Position numbers and translations under genes: made by a program
In this document: positions 8,564 through 17,731 of the stretch, piece after piece
Position numbering within the stretch: the stretch's first letter is position 1
Layout: each line of letters opens with the position of its first letter
The notes under the pieces: model-generated
Database searches by the model: none
What the model was told of the DNA's origin: nothing
The model's input: only the letters and a program-made list of their open reading frames with translations
Assembly: GCA_029098165.1 (NCBI GenBank)
Contig: JAQXNU010000043.1
Coordinates: 1-37,817, forward strand
Length of the DNA: 37,817 bases
Reading direction: 5' to 3'
Origin: Clostridiales bacterium
Lineage (GTDB): Bacteria; Bacillota; Clostridia; Lachnospirales; Lachnospiraceae

Positions 8564-9583
8564 TTAAAAATGATTCTCTATTCTCCATTCATCGATATGC
8601 TGTACAACCTGGGTCAAATTGGTATACCAGATATAATGTCCTCCATTTACAATATATAACTGGTGATTACCAGATTCTAAATCCAATTGATTTCTATGAG
8701 CAGTCTCCCATGCCGGAACATTTTGTACATTCTCTGAAGAAATCATAGTTAATACAGGAAGTGCCGATGGGAATTTTTTATCTTTTATAGAGAGTAATGA
8801 CTGATCCATCCCGTTCACTTCATTTCTAATCGTATCGTTGCTGCTTAAAGAATATGCCTGAATGTATTCCTCCCCATCACTCTCCGTATAAGTGTACCCG
8901 GAAACCTGTGGTAATGCTGCCCCATATTTCTCCGGATCTGTTTTCAGTGCCGTCTGGAATTCTTCCAAAGAAGAAAAGGAATTCTTGATTTTCTGAAATT
9001 CATCAATTCCCTGCAGCATATATTTCTTTTCCATTTCCATAGCCTCTGCCAGTTCTTCATCATATACCGTATTATCAACAGCAATGAAACCTTTTACTTT
9101 TTCCGGATAATTCTGTACAAAGTTAAGTCCATATACTCCAGAAATCGAATGTACCAGCAATACACACTGCTTAATTCCCATGGTGTCCAGTGCAGCATTC
9201 AATTCACTATTGATATTATCTACAGTTCGGTTAGTCGATGCACCATCACTAAGTCCATATCCAAACGGCTCTACAATCACTATGTTAAAACTCTCATCTA
9301 AAGATTGTGCCAGAGGTTTGAAGTAGATATGCGGTGATGGAACTCCCAGTGCCGGCATCATCACCAATGTGTTTTTTCCCTCATCTGCAAATGTTTCGCC
9401 ACTTGCATCCAATTTCCCATACAAAGCAAGATGCATATTATTCCCTTTCACTGTGATATATTTACTCGCATATCCAACTTGTGTTGCTCCCATAGCATAT
9501 ACCATATTAGAATTTCCTACCAGAAATGTAAACAGCATCGCAATCGTCATAATTCTTGAGATTCGCTTTTTGTATCTTCCCAT
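8564..9583 (-). CDS. Secreted alpha/beta hydrolase
   Basis: N-terminal signal-like segment, nucleophile-elbow-like 'LLVHSISGVYGLNFVQNYP', oxyanion region 'MPALGVPSPHIYFKPL', C-terminal 'NGGHYIWYTN'. Confidence 0.78.
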   Translation of the reverse strand: MGRYKKRISRIMTIAMLFTFLVGNSNMVYAMGATQVGYASKYITVKGNNMHLALYGKLDASGETFADEGKNTLVMMPALGVPSPHIYFKPLAQSLDESFNIVIVEPFGYGLSDGASTNRTVDNINSELNAALDTMGIKQCVLLVHSISGVYGLNFVQNYPEKVKGFIAVDNTVYDEELAEAMEMEKKYMLQGIDEFQKIKNSFSSLEEFQTALKTDPEKYGAALPQVSGYTYTESDGEEYIQAYSLSSNDTIRNEVNGMDQSLLSIKDKKFPSALPVLTMISSENVQNVPAWETAHRNQLDLESGNHQLYIVNGGHYIWYTNLTQVVQHIDEWRIENHF

Positions 9584-9601
9584 ACGTTTCCTCCTAATAA
9601 A

Positions 9602-10792
9602 TTATTTCAAATATTTTTTCAGTTCTTCTACCTTATCTAATCTTTCCCATGGAAGGTTGAGATCGTTTCTTCCAAAATGTCCATAGGCTGCCGTCTGTTT
9701 ATAGATCGGACGGCGGAGATCCAACATCTGAATGATTCCTGCTGGTCGCAGATCGAATTCTCTTCTTATCATCTCTACCAGACTCTCATCTGAAATTTTC
9801 CCAGTTCCAAAGGTGTCTACCATAATAGAGGTCGGATGAGCCACCCCAATTGCGTAAGACAACTGAATTTCACATTTTTTTGCCAGACCTGCAGCCACAA
9901 TATTCTTCGCAACATAACGAGCAGCATAAGATGCAGAACGATCTACTTTCGTACAGTCTTTTCCAGAAAAAGCTCCGCCGCCATGCCGTGCCATACCACC
10001 ATAGGTATCTACAATAATCTTGCGTCCTGTTACACCACTATCACCGTGAGGACCGCCTATGACAAAACGCCCTGTTGGATTGATGAAAAATTTTGTATTC
10101 TCATCTACCAGTTCTGTTGGAATAATCGGTTCCAATACATATTTTTTTATATCTTCGTGGATCTGCTCCTGTGTCACATCTGGATCATGCTGTGTTGACA
10201 GAACCACTGCATCCAGCCGATGCGGAATACCTGCTTCGTCATATTCTACAGTAACCTGACTCTTACCGTCCGGTCTTAAATAATTCAACAAACCATCTTT
10301 ACGGACCTGAGTAAGCTGCCGAGTCAATTTGTGTGCCAGTGAAATTGGATATGGCATAAATTCATTCGTTTCGTCACATGCGTAACCAAACATCATACCC
10401 TGATCCCCAGCACCAATTGCATCAAGCTCTTCTTCTGACATTTTGTGTTCTTTTGCTTCCAATGCCTTATTCACGCCCAAAGCAATATCTGCTGACTGCT
10501 CATCAATTGCCGTTAAGACAGCACAGGTATGTGCATCAAATCCATAATCTCCATTGTCATAACCAATTTCTTTAATCGTTTCTCTTACCACCTGCTGCAT
10601 ATCTATATACGCATTGGTCGTGATTTCTCCCATCACTAATACCATACCCGTTGTAATTGCAGTCTCACAGGCCACTCTGCTCATCGGATCCTTCTCCATA
10701 AGAGCATCCAATATGGCGTCTGATATGGCATCACACATTTTGTCCGGATGCCCTTCTGTTACTGATTCTGAGGTAAATAATCTTTTCTCCAT
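9602..10792 (-). CDS. metK: S-adenosylmethionine synthetase
   Basis: '[25 protein letters not shown]', '[12 protein letters not shown]', '[21 protein letters not shown]', '[11 protein letters not shown]'. Confidence 0.97.
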   Translation of the reverse strand: MEKRLFTSESVTEGHPDKMCDAISDAILDALMEKDPMSRVACETAITTGMVLVMGEITTNAYIDMQQVVRETIKEIGYDNGDYGFDAHTCAVLTAIDEQSADIALGVNKALEAKEHKMSEEELDAIGAGDQGMMFGYACDETNEFMPYPISLAHKLTRQLTQVRKDGLLNYLRPDGKSQVTVEYDEAGIPHRLDAVVLSTQHDPDVTQEQIHEDIKKYVLEPIIPTELVDENTKFFINPTGRFVIGGPHGDSGVTGRKIIVDTYGGMARHGGGAFSGKDCTKVDRSASYAARYVAKNIVAAGLAKKCEIQLSYAIGVAHPTSIMVDTFGTGKISDESLVEMIRREFDLRPAGIIQMLDLRRPIYKQTAAYGHFGRNDLNLPWERLDKVEELKKYLK

Positions 10793-10926
10793 AGTAAATT
10801 CTCCTTTGTATCAATATTTCATATTTGTCAATAACATAAAATATCTTGACTACAATTGCTATATTTTTTGTTTACATTGTACTTTTTTCTGTCCGGTTGG
10901 TTTTGCCTTCAAGCCAAATTATTTTG

Positions 10927-11700
10927 CTATTCTTCTACGAAATAACATATCCGTCTGATTAATTCTGGAATATTAACAGGACTGGTTATATAATCGCTTA
11001 CACCTTCATGACGGTATTGATATTCTAAAGATAAATCTTTATTATCAGTGAATATAAAAAACGGCAGTTCTCTGAATATTGGATTCTTCGTATTTTGATA
11101 TATTCCAGCAAGCTTTTTCATAGAATGAAAAAAATCCATGGCAATTCCATCTTGTAAAAATAAGTCACACAGAATCAATTCAATATCTTGACATTCTAGT
11201 AATTTATTCTCTGCTTCCCATATAGTTTCTACCATAATCATATATATCCCTTTTTTTAGAAGCTCTGTTTGTATAATAGAAGTAATTTCCGAATTCTTTT
11301 TTACAAGAAGTATCTTATGAAAGGCAGCTCCCTCCCCCTTGGATTCTTTATAAGCATACTCCAATAATGTTTCCTTCACTAAATCCAATTGTAGTTTGTT
11401 TATGCATATCTTAGCTCCCTTTTCCAACGCTTCTTTCTCATAATACTTTTTGTCATAGCATGTGAAAAAAAGGAATGGAATTTTGTATGCTTTCTCCTGC
11501 AAGTATTCTAGCAATTCCATTCCACTTCCATCTGACAATTTCAAATCCGAACTTATAATAAGTATTTGTTCCTTTTCTATAAGTTCTTTTCCTTGTGATA
11601 CAGAATGTGCAACTAATACATGATATCCTTTTCGCTGCAGAAAGTTTTTTATATGCCAAATATAATTACTATCGTCCTCTATTAACAATATCTTTTTCAT
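10927..11700 (-). CDS. Tandem (double) receiver-domain protein, no output domain; second receiver degenerate
   Basis: REC1 'KKILLIEDD...IISSDLKLSDG...FFTCYD...INK'; REC2 'KILLVKKNSE...LILCDLFLQDG...FFIFTDNK...YITSPVN' lacks the acidic pair and conserved Lys. Confidence 0.78.
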   Translation of the reverse strand: MKKILLIEDDSNYIWHIKNFLQRKGYHVLVAHSVSQGKELIEKEQILIISSDLKLSDGSGMELLEYLQEKAYKIPFLFFTCYDKKYYEKEALEKGAKICINKLQLDLVKETLLEYAYKESKGEGAAFHKILLVKKNSEITSIIQTELLKKGIYMIMVETIWEAENKLLECQDIELILCDLFLQDGIAMDFFHSMKKLAGIYQNTKNPIFRELPFFIFTDNKDLSLEYQYRHEGVSDYITSPVNIPELIRRICYFVEE

Positions 11701-11878
11701 TCCTTATCTCCATTGAATATCACAGCAATGAGTTACCTCTATTTTCATTTGCAACTAGAAACTTCTTATGATTACCATCATAAACCACTTTAAGCAAGTT
11801 CGGTATATCTATTGTATATTTTGATTTTTTCTTTGCCTATTTTAATCCTATATATTTTTAGCATACATCACTCCACAT

Positions 11879-11908
11879 AAAAAAGCAGTGTAAATCCACT
11901 GCTTTTTT
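11879..11908. terminator. Rho-independent terminator
   Basis: AAAAAAGCAGTG-taaatc-CACTGCTTTTTT perfect hairpin flanked by A/T tracts; just downstream of the 11918-12346 minus-strand gene. Confidence 0.8.
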
Positions 11909-11917
11909 CTCCATCAC

Positions 11918-12346
11918 TTAATCTGTAATTTCCACAAATGAGTATCTTTCTTCTTTCTTTTGTACAATTGCAGAACCTGTTTGTTCTTGTATCGTTTTTA
12001 ACAACTCTTCTATACATATTTTGGCTTCATGCACTTCAATATTCGTAGCGTATGCAATTTCTTTAATCGAAAAACTCAACTCTGAATCACTCATCAAAAG
12101 TTGTAAAATATCCCATTGCAGATCAGTAATTACGATTTCTGTTCCATCAAAAATCATCCTTTTCTCTCCAAATTCAATATCCCATTTTCCGAAATGAATT
12201 CTTTCTTCTTCTATTATGTTTTGCATATCTAATCGCATGACTACAAAGGATACTTCCGGCCAACATTTCTTTAACAATTCCTCTGCTTTTTTTCTTTCCT
12301 CACAATTCTTAAAGTATAATAATTCTCCCATTCTCTGCCTCCTCAT
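11918..12346 (-). CDS. Divergent winged-helix regulator-like protein, receiver-less
   Basis: 'GKWDIEFGEKRMIFDGTEIVITDLQWDILQLLMSDSELSFSIKEIAYATNIEVHEAKICIEELLKTIQ' resembles a Trans_reg_C domain; weak similarity by eye. Confidence 0.5.
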   Translation of the reverse strand: MRRQRMGELLYFKNCEERKKAEELLKKCWPEVSFVVMRLDMQNIIEEERIHFGKWDIEFGEKRMIFDGTEIVITDLQWDILQLLMSDSELSFSIKEIAYATNIEVHEAKICIEELLKTIQEQTGSAIVQKKEERYSFVEITD

Positions 12347-12403
12347 ATCATTTATCTTTATACTTTAAGTCTACATCCGAAATATTGCAGAAATCTTATT
12401 AAA

Positions 12404-12760
12404 TTATTCCTTTAGCCTTTTTTCTAAGATACTATCTTCATTGTATTTGTGTAACTGACCGCCCAATAAACGCTTTCCTATAATAATCCAAGTATCTCTA
12501 TTGTACTGATCCATATCCCTATACAACTCCATGATTTCTCTTTTATTGTCCTGCTCTCTCTGCTGTTCCTCTTCATCCTTTCTCAATATATAATCAACTG
12601 GGACTTTAAAGAATTTGGATAATGCAAGCAACATATCACCAGAAATATTCTCGTCTACCTTTTCATACTTACTAATTGTCTGTTGACTGACTCCTATTTC
12701 TTCCCCAAGCCTTGTCTGAGTCAATCCTAACTTTTTTCTTAATTCAGATATTCGATTCAC
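12404..12760 (-). CDS. XRE-family HTH transcriptional regulator
   Basis: 'ISELRKKLGLTQTRLGEEIGVSQQTISKYEKVDENISGDMLLALSKFFKVPVDYIL' HTH_3 domain. Confidence 0.93.
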   Translation of the reverse strand: MNRISELRKKLGLTQTRLGEEIGVSQQTISKYEKVDENISGDMLLALSKFFKVPVDYILRKDEEEQQREQDNKREIMELYRDMDQYNRDTWIIIGKRLLGGQLHKYNEDSILEKRLKE

Positions 12761-12965
12761 AAGCGTACACCTCCCGATACAATCATTTTACACTTAAATA
12801 CGCCTATGTTTTACTTTATTTAAGAGTATTACTACCATGTATCGTGGTATATCGTAGTATTACTATTTCAATTTCTATATATCTATGCCGAAAAAAAGTC
12901 AATCTATACAAACAATATTACAATTTCTTTTCTTTTAAATATACTAGTGCTTATAGGGAGGAGAA

Positions 12966-13643
12966 ATGCTTATGAAAAAACTATTATTGATTGGCACCCC
13001 GTCCGTCTTAGGGAAAAATCTGGAGAATATCTTAAAGCAAAATTATCACACCGATGTTATTTCCATCGTACCAAAGCAAATTAGCAGCATACCATTTAAC
13101 TCCTATAATGCTTTGATCTTGGATTTCACATTGTTACATAAATACAGCCTTACCATAAGTAAGACTGCAAAAAAACACTTCCCCAATATTATTGTTCTGT
13201 TTTTATGCCCTACCAATATTCCAGAACAAATTATTTTGGATTTGTATGAATCCGGTGCTGACGACCATTTATATATTTCTCTTTCATCACCAGCACTTTT
13301 GCTGAAAAAATTGGATATCTTATTTACCAACTATCATCTAACCACAAAGTACGAAGACAGCCACATAACTTTAAATTTTGACTCCTTAACCGCAGTGATT
13401 GACGGGATTGCTACTTCCTTTACTCCATTGGAATTTAAGCTGCTCAAACTACTCTCTCTAAATCCAAACACTGTTTTAACCAGACAACATCTTTTATATT
13501 CACTATGGGACCGAAATGGAAATTACGTAGAAGAAACCTCTCTGAATAGTATGATCTGCCGTATACGGCAAAGAATTGATACCGAAAATCATCATTATAT
13601 TAAGACAATATATGGGATTGGATATATGTGGATCACCTATTAA
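12966..13643 (+). CDS. OmpR-type response regulator with degenerate receiver domain
   Basis: N-terminal receiver-like fold 'KKLLLIGTPSVLG...NALILDFTLLH' lacking acidic pair, Thr and Lys; intact wHTH 'TSFTPLEFKLLKLLSLNPNTVLTRQHLLYSLWDRNGNYVEETSLNSMICRIRQRI...IKTIYGIGYMW'. Confidence 0.8.
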   Translation: MLMKKLLLIGTPSVLGKNLENILKQNYHTDVISIVPKQISSIPFNSYNALILDFTLLHKYSLTISKTAKKHFPNIIVLFLCPTNIPEQIILDLYESGADDHLYISLSSPALLLKKLDILFTNYHLTTKYEDSHITLNFDSLTAVIDGIATSFTPLEFKLLKLLSLNPNTVLTRQHLLYSLWDRNGNYVEETSLNSMICRIRQRIDTENHHYIKTIYGIGYMWITY

Positions 13644-13695
13644 AGAAGCAGCATAATCCATTACAGATAACGCTGCTCCTTCCCTATTACACCAT

Positions 13696-13833
13696 CTATT
13701 CTACACAAGTAATGAAACAATTAATCATAAAACAATCCGTTATACATTTATGTCTTGTTATGCCACAATCATCTGTATATATATTTACTTCTTCTTCCTG
13801 TAATTCAACCTTCTCTAATTTTACATCGTTCAT
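13696..13833 (-). CDS. Small Cys-rich peptide P1 (45 aa), paralogue of P2 and P3
   Basis: Hand translation: MNDVKLEKVELQEEEVNIYTDDCGITRHKCITDCFMINCFITCVE*; GGGAGGA Shine-Dalgarno upstream of ATG; not in supplied ORF track. Confidence 0.8.
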   Translation of the reverse strand: MNDVKLEKVELQEEEVNIYTDDCGITRHKCITDCFMINCFITCVE

Positions 13834-13949
13834 AGAAATCCTCCCTAATCTATTTCGAACTTTTGATTATGCATATATCTAAACGCTGCTACCAATATTG
13901 GTATTTTGTTAATCCGAAAGCGTCTATATGGACTTTCTCCTACTTTATA

Positions 13950-14090
13950 TTACTCCATAGGGGTTATAAAAGCACCTCCACCGATACAATCTGTTACACA
14001 ATCTTTTCTTGTTGTTCCACAATCATCTGTATATACATTCACTTCTTCTATCTCTATTCCATAATTTTTTGCTTTTCTCTCGTTTTCCAT
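13950..14090 (-). CDS. Small Cys-containing peptide P2 (46 aa), paralogue of P1 and P3
   Basis: Hand translation: MENERKAKNYGIEIEEVNVYTDDCGTTRKDCVTDCIGGGAFITPME*; AAGGAAA Shine-Dalgarno-like; not in supplied ORF track. Confidence 0.82.
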   Translation of the reverse strand: MENERKAKNYGIEIEEVNVYTDDCGTTRKDCVTDCIGGGAFITPME

Positions 14091-14128
14091 GTCTTTTTTC
14101 CTTTCTGTATAAATTTATCCAGTTGTTA

Positions 14129-14272
14129 TTAGTATTCAATATTGAGCCAAGCACCTCCGCCCAAGCAATCATTTAAACAATGAAACTGAATCTCTCCACA
14201 ATCATCCGTATAAATGCTTACTTCTGCAATAAGGAGTTCTCTTGCCTCTTGTTCATCTCTTCGCTCCTTCAT
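14129..14272 (-). CDS. Small Cys-containing peptide P3 (47 aa), paralogue of P1 and P2
   Basis: Hand translation: MKERRDEQEARELLIAEVSIYTDDCGEIQFHCLNDCLGGGAWLNIEY*; GGAAGGAGGAAAG Shine-Dalgarno upstream; not in supplied ORF track. Confidence 0.83.
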   Translation of the reverse strand: MKERRDEQEARELLIAEVSIYTDDCGEIQFHCLNDCLGGGAWLNIEY

Positions 14273-14384
14273 CCAACTTTCCTCCTTCCTGTTAATATTT
14301 TTTTGATAACATCAGTATACTATTTTAAAATTTCATTTCCATATTTTATGTGCAGATTGCATTTTTTTCTTTCTGTTTGGATAA

Positions 14385-16748
14385 CTATTCCATTCTTAGC
14401 TGATCAATGATTGATTTTTTCTTCTGCTCTCTTATTTGATAAATAGATAGTATAACCTGTATTAACAGAAGTACCAATACGTATATACTCATATAAAAAA
14501 ACGGAAATGAATATTCTACCACTTTCCCATAACATCCTATACTCATTTGACGACAAATCAACATTGCAATAGGAGTTCCAATTAGCAGTGTTACGCAAAT
14601 GCTTAAGATAGAATAGCACATACCTTCACAGATAATAACTTTATAAAGTTGTTTTTCTGTCAACCCTATAGACCGTAAAACACTATATTCACGTCTTCTA
14701 AATAATTGATTTGACAGTGTTGTGTTAATCAAGTTTATCACACCAAAAAGGAAAATCAGGATTGAAATTATTTGCAACATGAAATATATTGTATTATCTT
14801 TCTCATATCCATTCACTCTTTCGCTAAAGCTTTCGATTGCAATATCTTCGTTTTGTGAAATCATATTTCGAAGATTTTCATCAACATTGCTCTCTTCCTT
14901 TGGATCAATGTTGATTACCCATGTAAAATCAAAATTATTTATTCCAGGCAATAATTCTTTAAAAGCATCTTCCGTCATACACATCATCGCAGCATTAAAT
15001 CCTAAATGCCCACTTCCTTTTGTAGATGCAACTTTAGTTGATTGGAAAATTCCTGATACTGTTACTGGTATTTTTTCTTTTCCTAACGAAATCTCAAACT
15101 GCATTCCTACTTTTACTTCTTCCCCAAAATCTTCATAACCAGTCTTTACTAATATTTCATGGGAATTTTCCGGCATTCGCCCTGCAATTAATGAATCTTC
15201 GATTTCTTTCTTATTTTGCGCGGTAATCATATCACACATTCCTCTTCCTCCATATCCCTTATATTCAAAGGTAAAGGTTGCTGATTTTCTTAATGTTTGT
15301 ATCTCTTTGATACCTGGAATGCTACCGATTTCTTCTTTCAGCTTATCATTAAGAGGATTCCCGGAATATAATAGTTCTGTAGGTTCTTTATCTGACTTTA
15401 TATATATTTTATAATCAGCATCACCAAAATAATGTTGTGCCATCTTTAGCGGCGACTGTAAAAGTAAAGCTGAAGATACCGTTAGCAGAATGATTCCTCC
15501 GAGGCTTAATGATATAACAATGCTCCATACTTTTTTTGGTTCTCTCTTAAAATTCATTATTCCCAAAGATATTGGCGTAAGCTTTCTATTTTTTTCTTGT
15601 GCCGATATTTTTATATTACTAATTGCTGTCATCCTCACAGATTCCATCGGAGATGCCTTCATTGCTATTTTAATTGGTTTATTTATAGATATACTGACAA
15701 TAATGCTGCAGATAGCTGCGGTTATCATTGCACATACAATATAATTCCTAACATTAATTCCTTTTGCTAGTATTATCGCTGAACAAAGTATTGCTAATGA
15801 AATACCTGTCAGTATTCCTCTAACACCTAAATATCTTCCTTCTTTTTTTACAATCTTTTTTATCTGCTTTTGTGTCGTTCCTATCGTTCTAAGTTGTCCG
15901 TAATTTTGTATTTTGTTAATTATGGAAATTTGGAAAATGCTTTTTATAACCGTATAGCTTCCTATCAAAACAAGTCCAATTAATATTCCTAAGATACCTA
16001 ATTGATCTGCAGAAATCACTTGATTAACGTACCGAAAATATTGATTGTTAAATGCTACAGGTAGATTATTTTTTTCACCAATTTGGCTACATAATTTCTT
16101 TATTTCTTCAGCATTTTTTTCCTTCACATGTATATAAACCATATTGGAATCTTCATCATAGTTTTCATAATTTTTCAGTTGTTCCCAAGATATTAAAAAT
16201 GGATATGTTTCTCCACTAGTCTTCATATCAAGAATCCCTGAAATCGTATATTCGCCTGATAGTTGTTTCGTGTTTAAAGTAATCTTATCTCCTACCTTTT
16301 TATCTTTCTCATACTTTTCCAACCATTTTTTACATACAGCAATCTGATTTTCTTCCTCTGGAACTTCTCCACTGGATAAACTCATCTGATTTCTCATCAT
16401 ATAGAACATTGGCTGATCCATGTAAAAAAAAGCTGCTGTATATTTTTTGTCAGACGGTATATCCCCAACAATATAATATTGTCCTACTCTTTCAAATCCC
16501 GTTTCTTCTTTTAGCTTTAACAGCTTTTTTTCTGAAACATTCATGTATACTGCTTCGTATGTATCCTGAATCTGTTTTTTCTGCACTTCCATCAGTGAAG
16601 TCGCAATAAGTCCTGAAAAACATATCAAAAATGATGCTAGAGCTATAGAAATCATTAACATAAAATTTCTTCGTTTTTCAGACTGAAGATTCCTCTGTAC
16701 AATATTTTTTATTACTTTTTTATTCCCTGATTTTCTCATTTTCACCAA
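14385..16748 (-). CDS. FtsX-like ABC transporter permease (787 aa)
   Basis: Two FtsX-type TM blocks ('YGQLRTIGTTQKQIKKIVKKEG', 'EYSVLRSIGLTEKQLYKVIICEG'); overlaps upstream ATPase gene. Confidence 0.92.
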   Translation of the reverse strand: MVKMRKSGNKKVIKNIVQRNLQSEKRRNFMLMISIALASFLICFSGLIATSLMEVQKKQIQDTYEAVYMNVSEKKLLKLKEETGFERVGQYYIVGDIPSDKKYTAAFFYMDQPMFYMMRNQMSLSSGEVPEEENQIAVCKKWLEKYEKDKKVGDKITLNTKQLSGEYTISGILDMKTSGETYPFLISWEQLKNYENYDEDSNMVYIHVKEKNAEEIKKLCSQIGEKNNLPVAFNNQYFRYVNQVISADQLGILGILIGLVLIGSYTVIKSIFQISIINKIQNYGQLRTIGTTQKQIKKIVKKEGRYLGVRGILTGISLAILCSAIILAKGINVRNYIVCAMITAAICSIIVSISINKPIKIAMKASPMESVRMTAISNIKISAQEKNRKLTPISLGIMNFKREPKKVWSIVISLSLGGIILLTVSSALLLQSPLKMAQHYFGDADYKIYIKSDKEPTELLYSGNPLNDKLKEEIGSIPGIKEIQTLRKSATFTFEYKGYGGRGMCDMITAQNKKEIEDSLIAGRMPENSHEILVKTGYEDFGEEVKVGMQFEISLGKEKIPVTVSGIFQSTKVASTKGSGHLGFNAAMMCMTEDAFKELLPGINNFDFTWVINIDPKEESNVDENLRNMISQNEDIAIESFSERVNGYEKDNTIYFMLQIISILIFLFGVINLINTTLSNQLFRRREYSVLRSIGLTEKQLYKVIICEGMCYSILSICVTLLIGTPIAMLICRQMSIGCYGKVVEYSFPFFYMSIYVLVLLLIQVILSIYQIREQKKKSIIDQLRME

Positions 16749-17418
16749 CTCCAGTTTTCAAAAATTTTCCGTCTTCAATCCGCACTATTCGTTCTGCTAG
16801 ATCTGCAATATGCTCATTATGAGTAATCATCACAACACTTTGCTCAAATTTTCTACTCGTACTTTGAATCAATTCCAGTACATCCTGGCTCGTCTTGCTG
16901 TCAAGATTTCCTGTAGGTTCATCCGCAAGTATAATTGCCGGCTTCGTAATCAAGGCTCTTGCAATGGCAACACGCTGCTGCTGTCCGCCAGATAACATAT
17001 TCGGCATACTTTTCAGTTTCTCCTGTAAACCGAGCATATTAATAATTTCATTCAAAAATGTCTGATCAACTTCCCGCCCATCTAATTCAATCGGCAAAAC
17101 TATATTCTCATAAACATTTAACATGGGGAGTAAGTTATAGTTTTGAAAAATAAATCCGATATTTCTTCTTCGAAAGATTGTGAGCTGCTCATCATTTAAG
17201 TCTGACAATTTTTTCCCTTGGATCTTAATTTCCCCAGATGTCGGTATATCCAATCCTCCCAACATATTCAATAAAGTAGATTTACCACTTCCGGATGTAC
17301 CAACAATAGCTACAAATTCACCCTTTTCAACACTAAAATCTACTCCATCCAATGCCTTTGTTATATTAGGCTCCTTTCCATAATATTTTTTTATATTTCT
17401 TGCTTCCAATACTTTCAT
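16720..17418 (-). CDS. ABC transporter ATP-binding protein (MacB/LolD-like); start refined to ATG at 17418
   Basis: '[14 protein letters not shown]', Walker A '[12 protein letters not shown]', signature '[15 protein letters not shown]', Walker B '[12 protein letters not shown]'. Confidence 0.95.
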   Translation of the reverse strand: MKVLEARNIKKYYGKEPNITKALDGVDFSVEKGEFVAIVGTSGSGKSTLLNMLGGLDIPTSGEIKIQGKKLSDLNDEQLTIFRRRNIGFIFQNYNLLPMLNVYENIVLPIELDGREVDQTFLNEIINMLGLQEKLKSMPNMLSGGQQQRVAIARALITKPAIILADEPTGNLDSKTSQDVLELIQSTSRKFEQSVVMITHNEHIADLAERIVRIEDGKFLKTGVGENEKIRE

Positions 17419-17540
17419 AATTATATTCCGCCTTTCTGCGAAAGCCACCAATAGGGTTATGAAACTTGTTGGAGAACTTCCGCTATCTTATTTTAATTCT
17501 TTCTGATATATTCTTTTTATAAGACTGACACACTACAGAA

Positions 17541-17700
17541 CACGCGGAGGTGAGTGGCGGGGCTGTATAGCGGCGACCTCGCATAGTTATTTGTTGTCGG
17601 TCATCCGTTAAGGCATCAATGATTGGCGCATAACGTAGCCCGTAAACTTATCTCTTCCAAAGTCGACTCGATTTTGCCGGATGACCAGTCACTATCAGTT
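17541..17700 (+). ncRNA. Putative IS110-type bridge RNA / structured 5' non-coding region
   Basis: Two stems seen: GC(G)GAGGT 17544-17551 with ACCTCGC 17576-17582, and GGTCATCCG 17599-17607 with CGGATGACC 17678-17686, in the non-coding region upstream of the IS110 transposase. Exact ends unknown. Confidence 0.5.
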
Positions 17701-17731
17701 TTATAACTATTACTATCAGGAGGTTTGTTTA

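Noticed and set aside
10793-10926. SAM riboswitch upstream of metK
   Set aside because: The metK leader is short and AT-rich; no S-box-like conserved stems or antiterminator arrangement could be recognised.
11453-11659. Alternative-frame minus ORF inside the double-receiver gene
   Set aside because: Overlaps a clear coding region in another frame, with no recognisable domain.
13628-14410. Plus-strand ORFs 13628..13882, 13863..14132 and 14180..14410
   Set aside because: No domain-like features and no convincing ribosome-binding sites; they are antisense to the three minus-strand peptide genes, which have good Shine-Dalgarno sequences and mutual homology.
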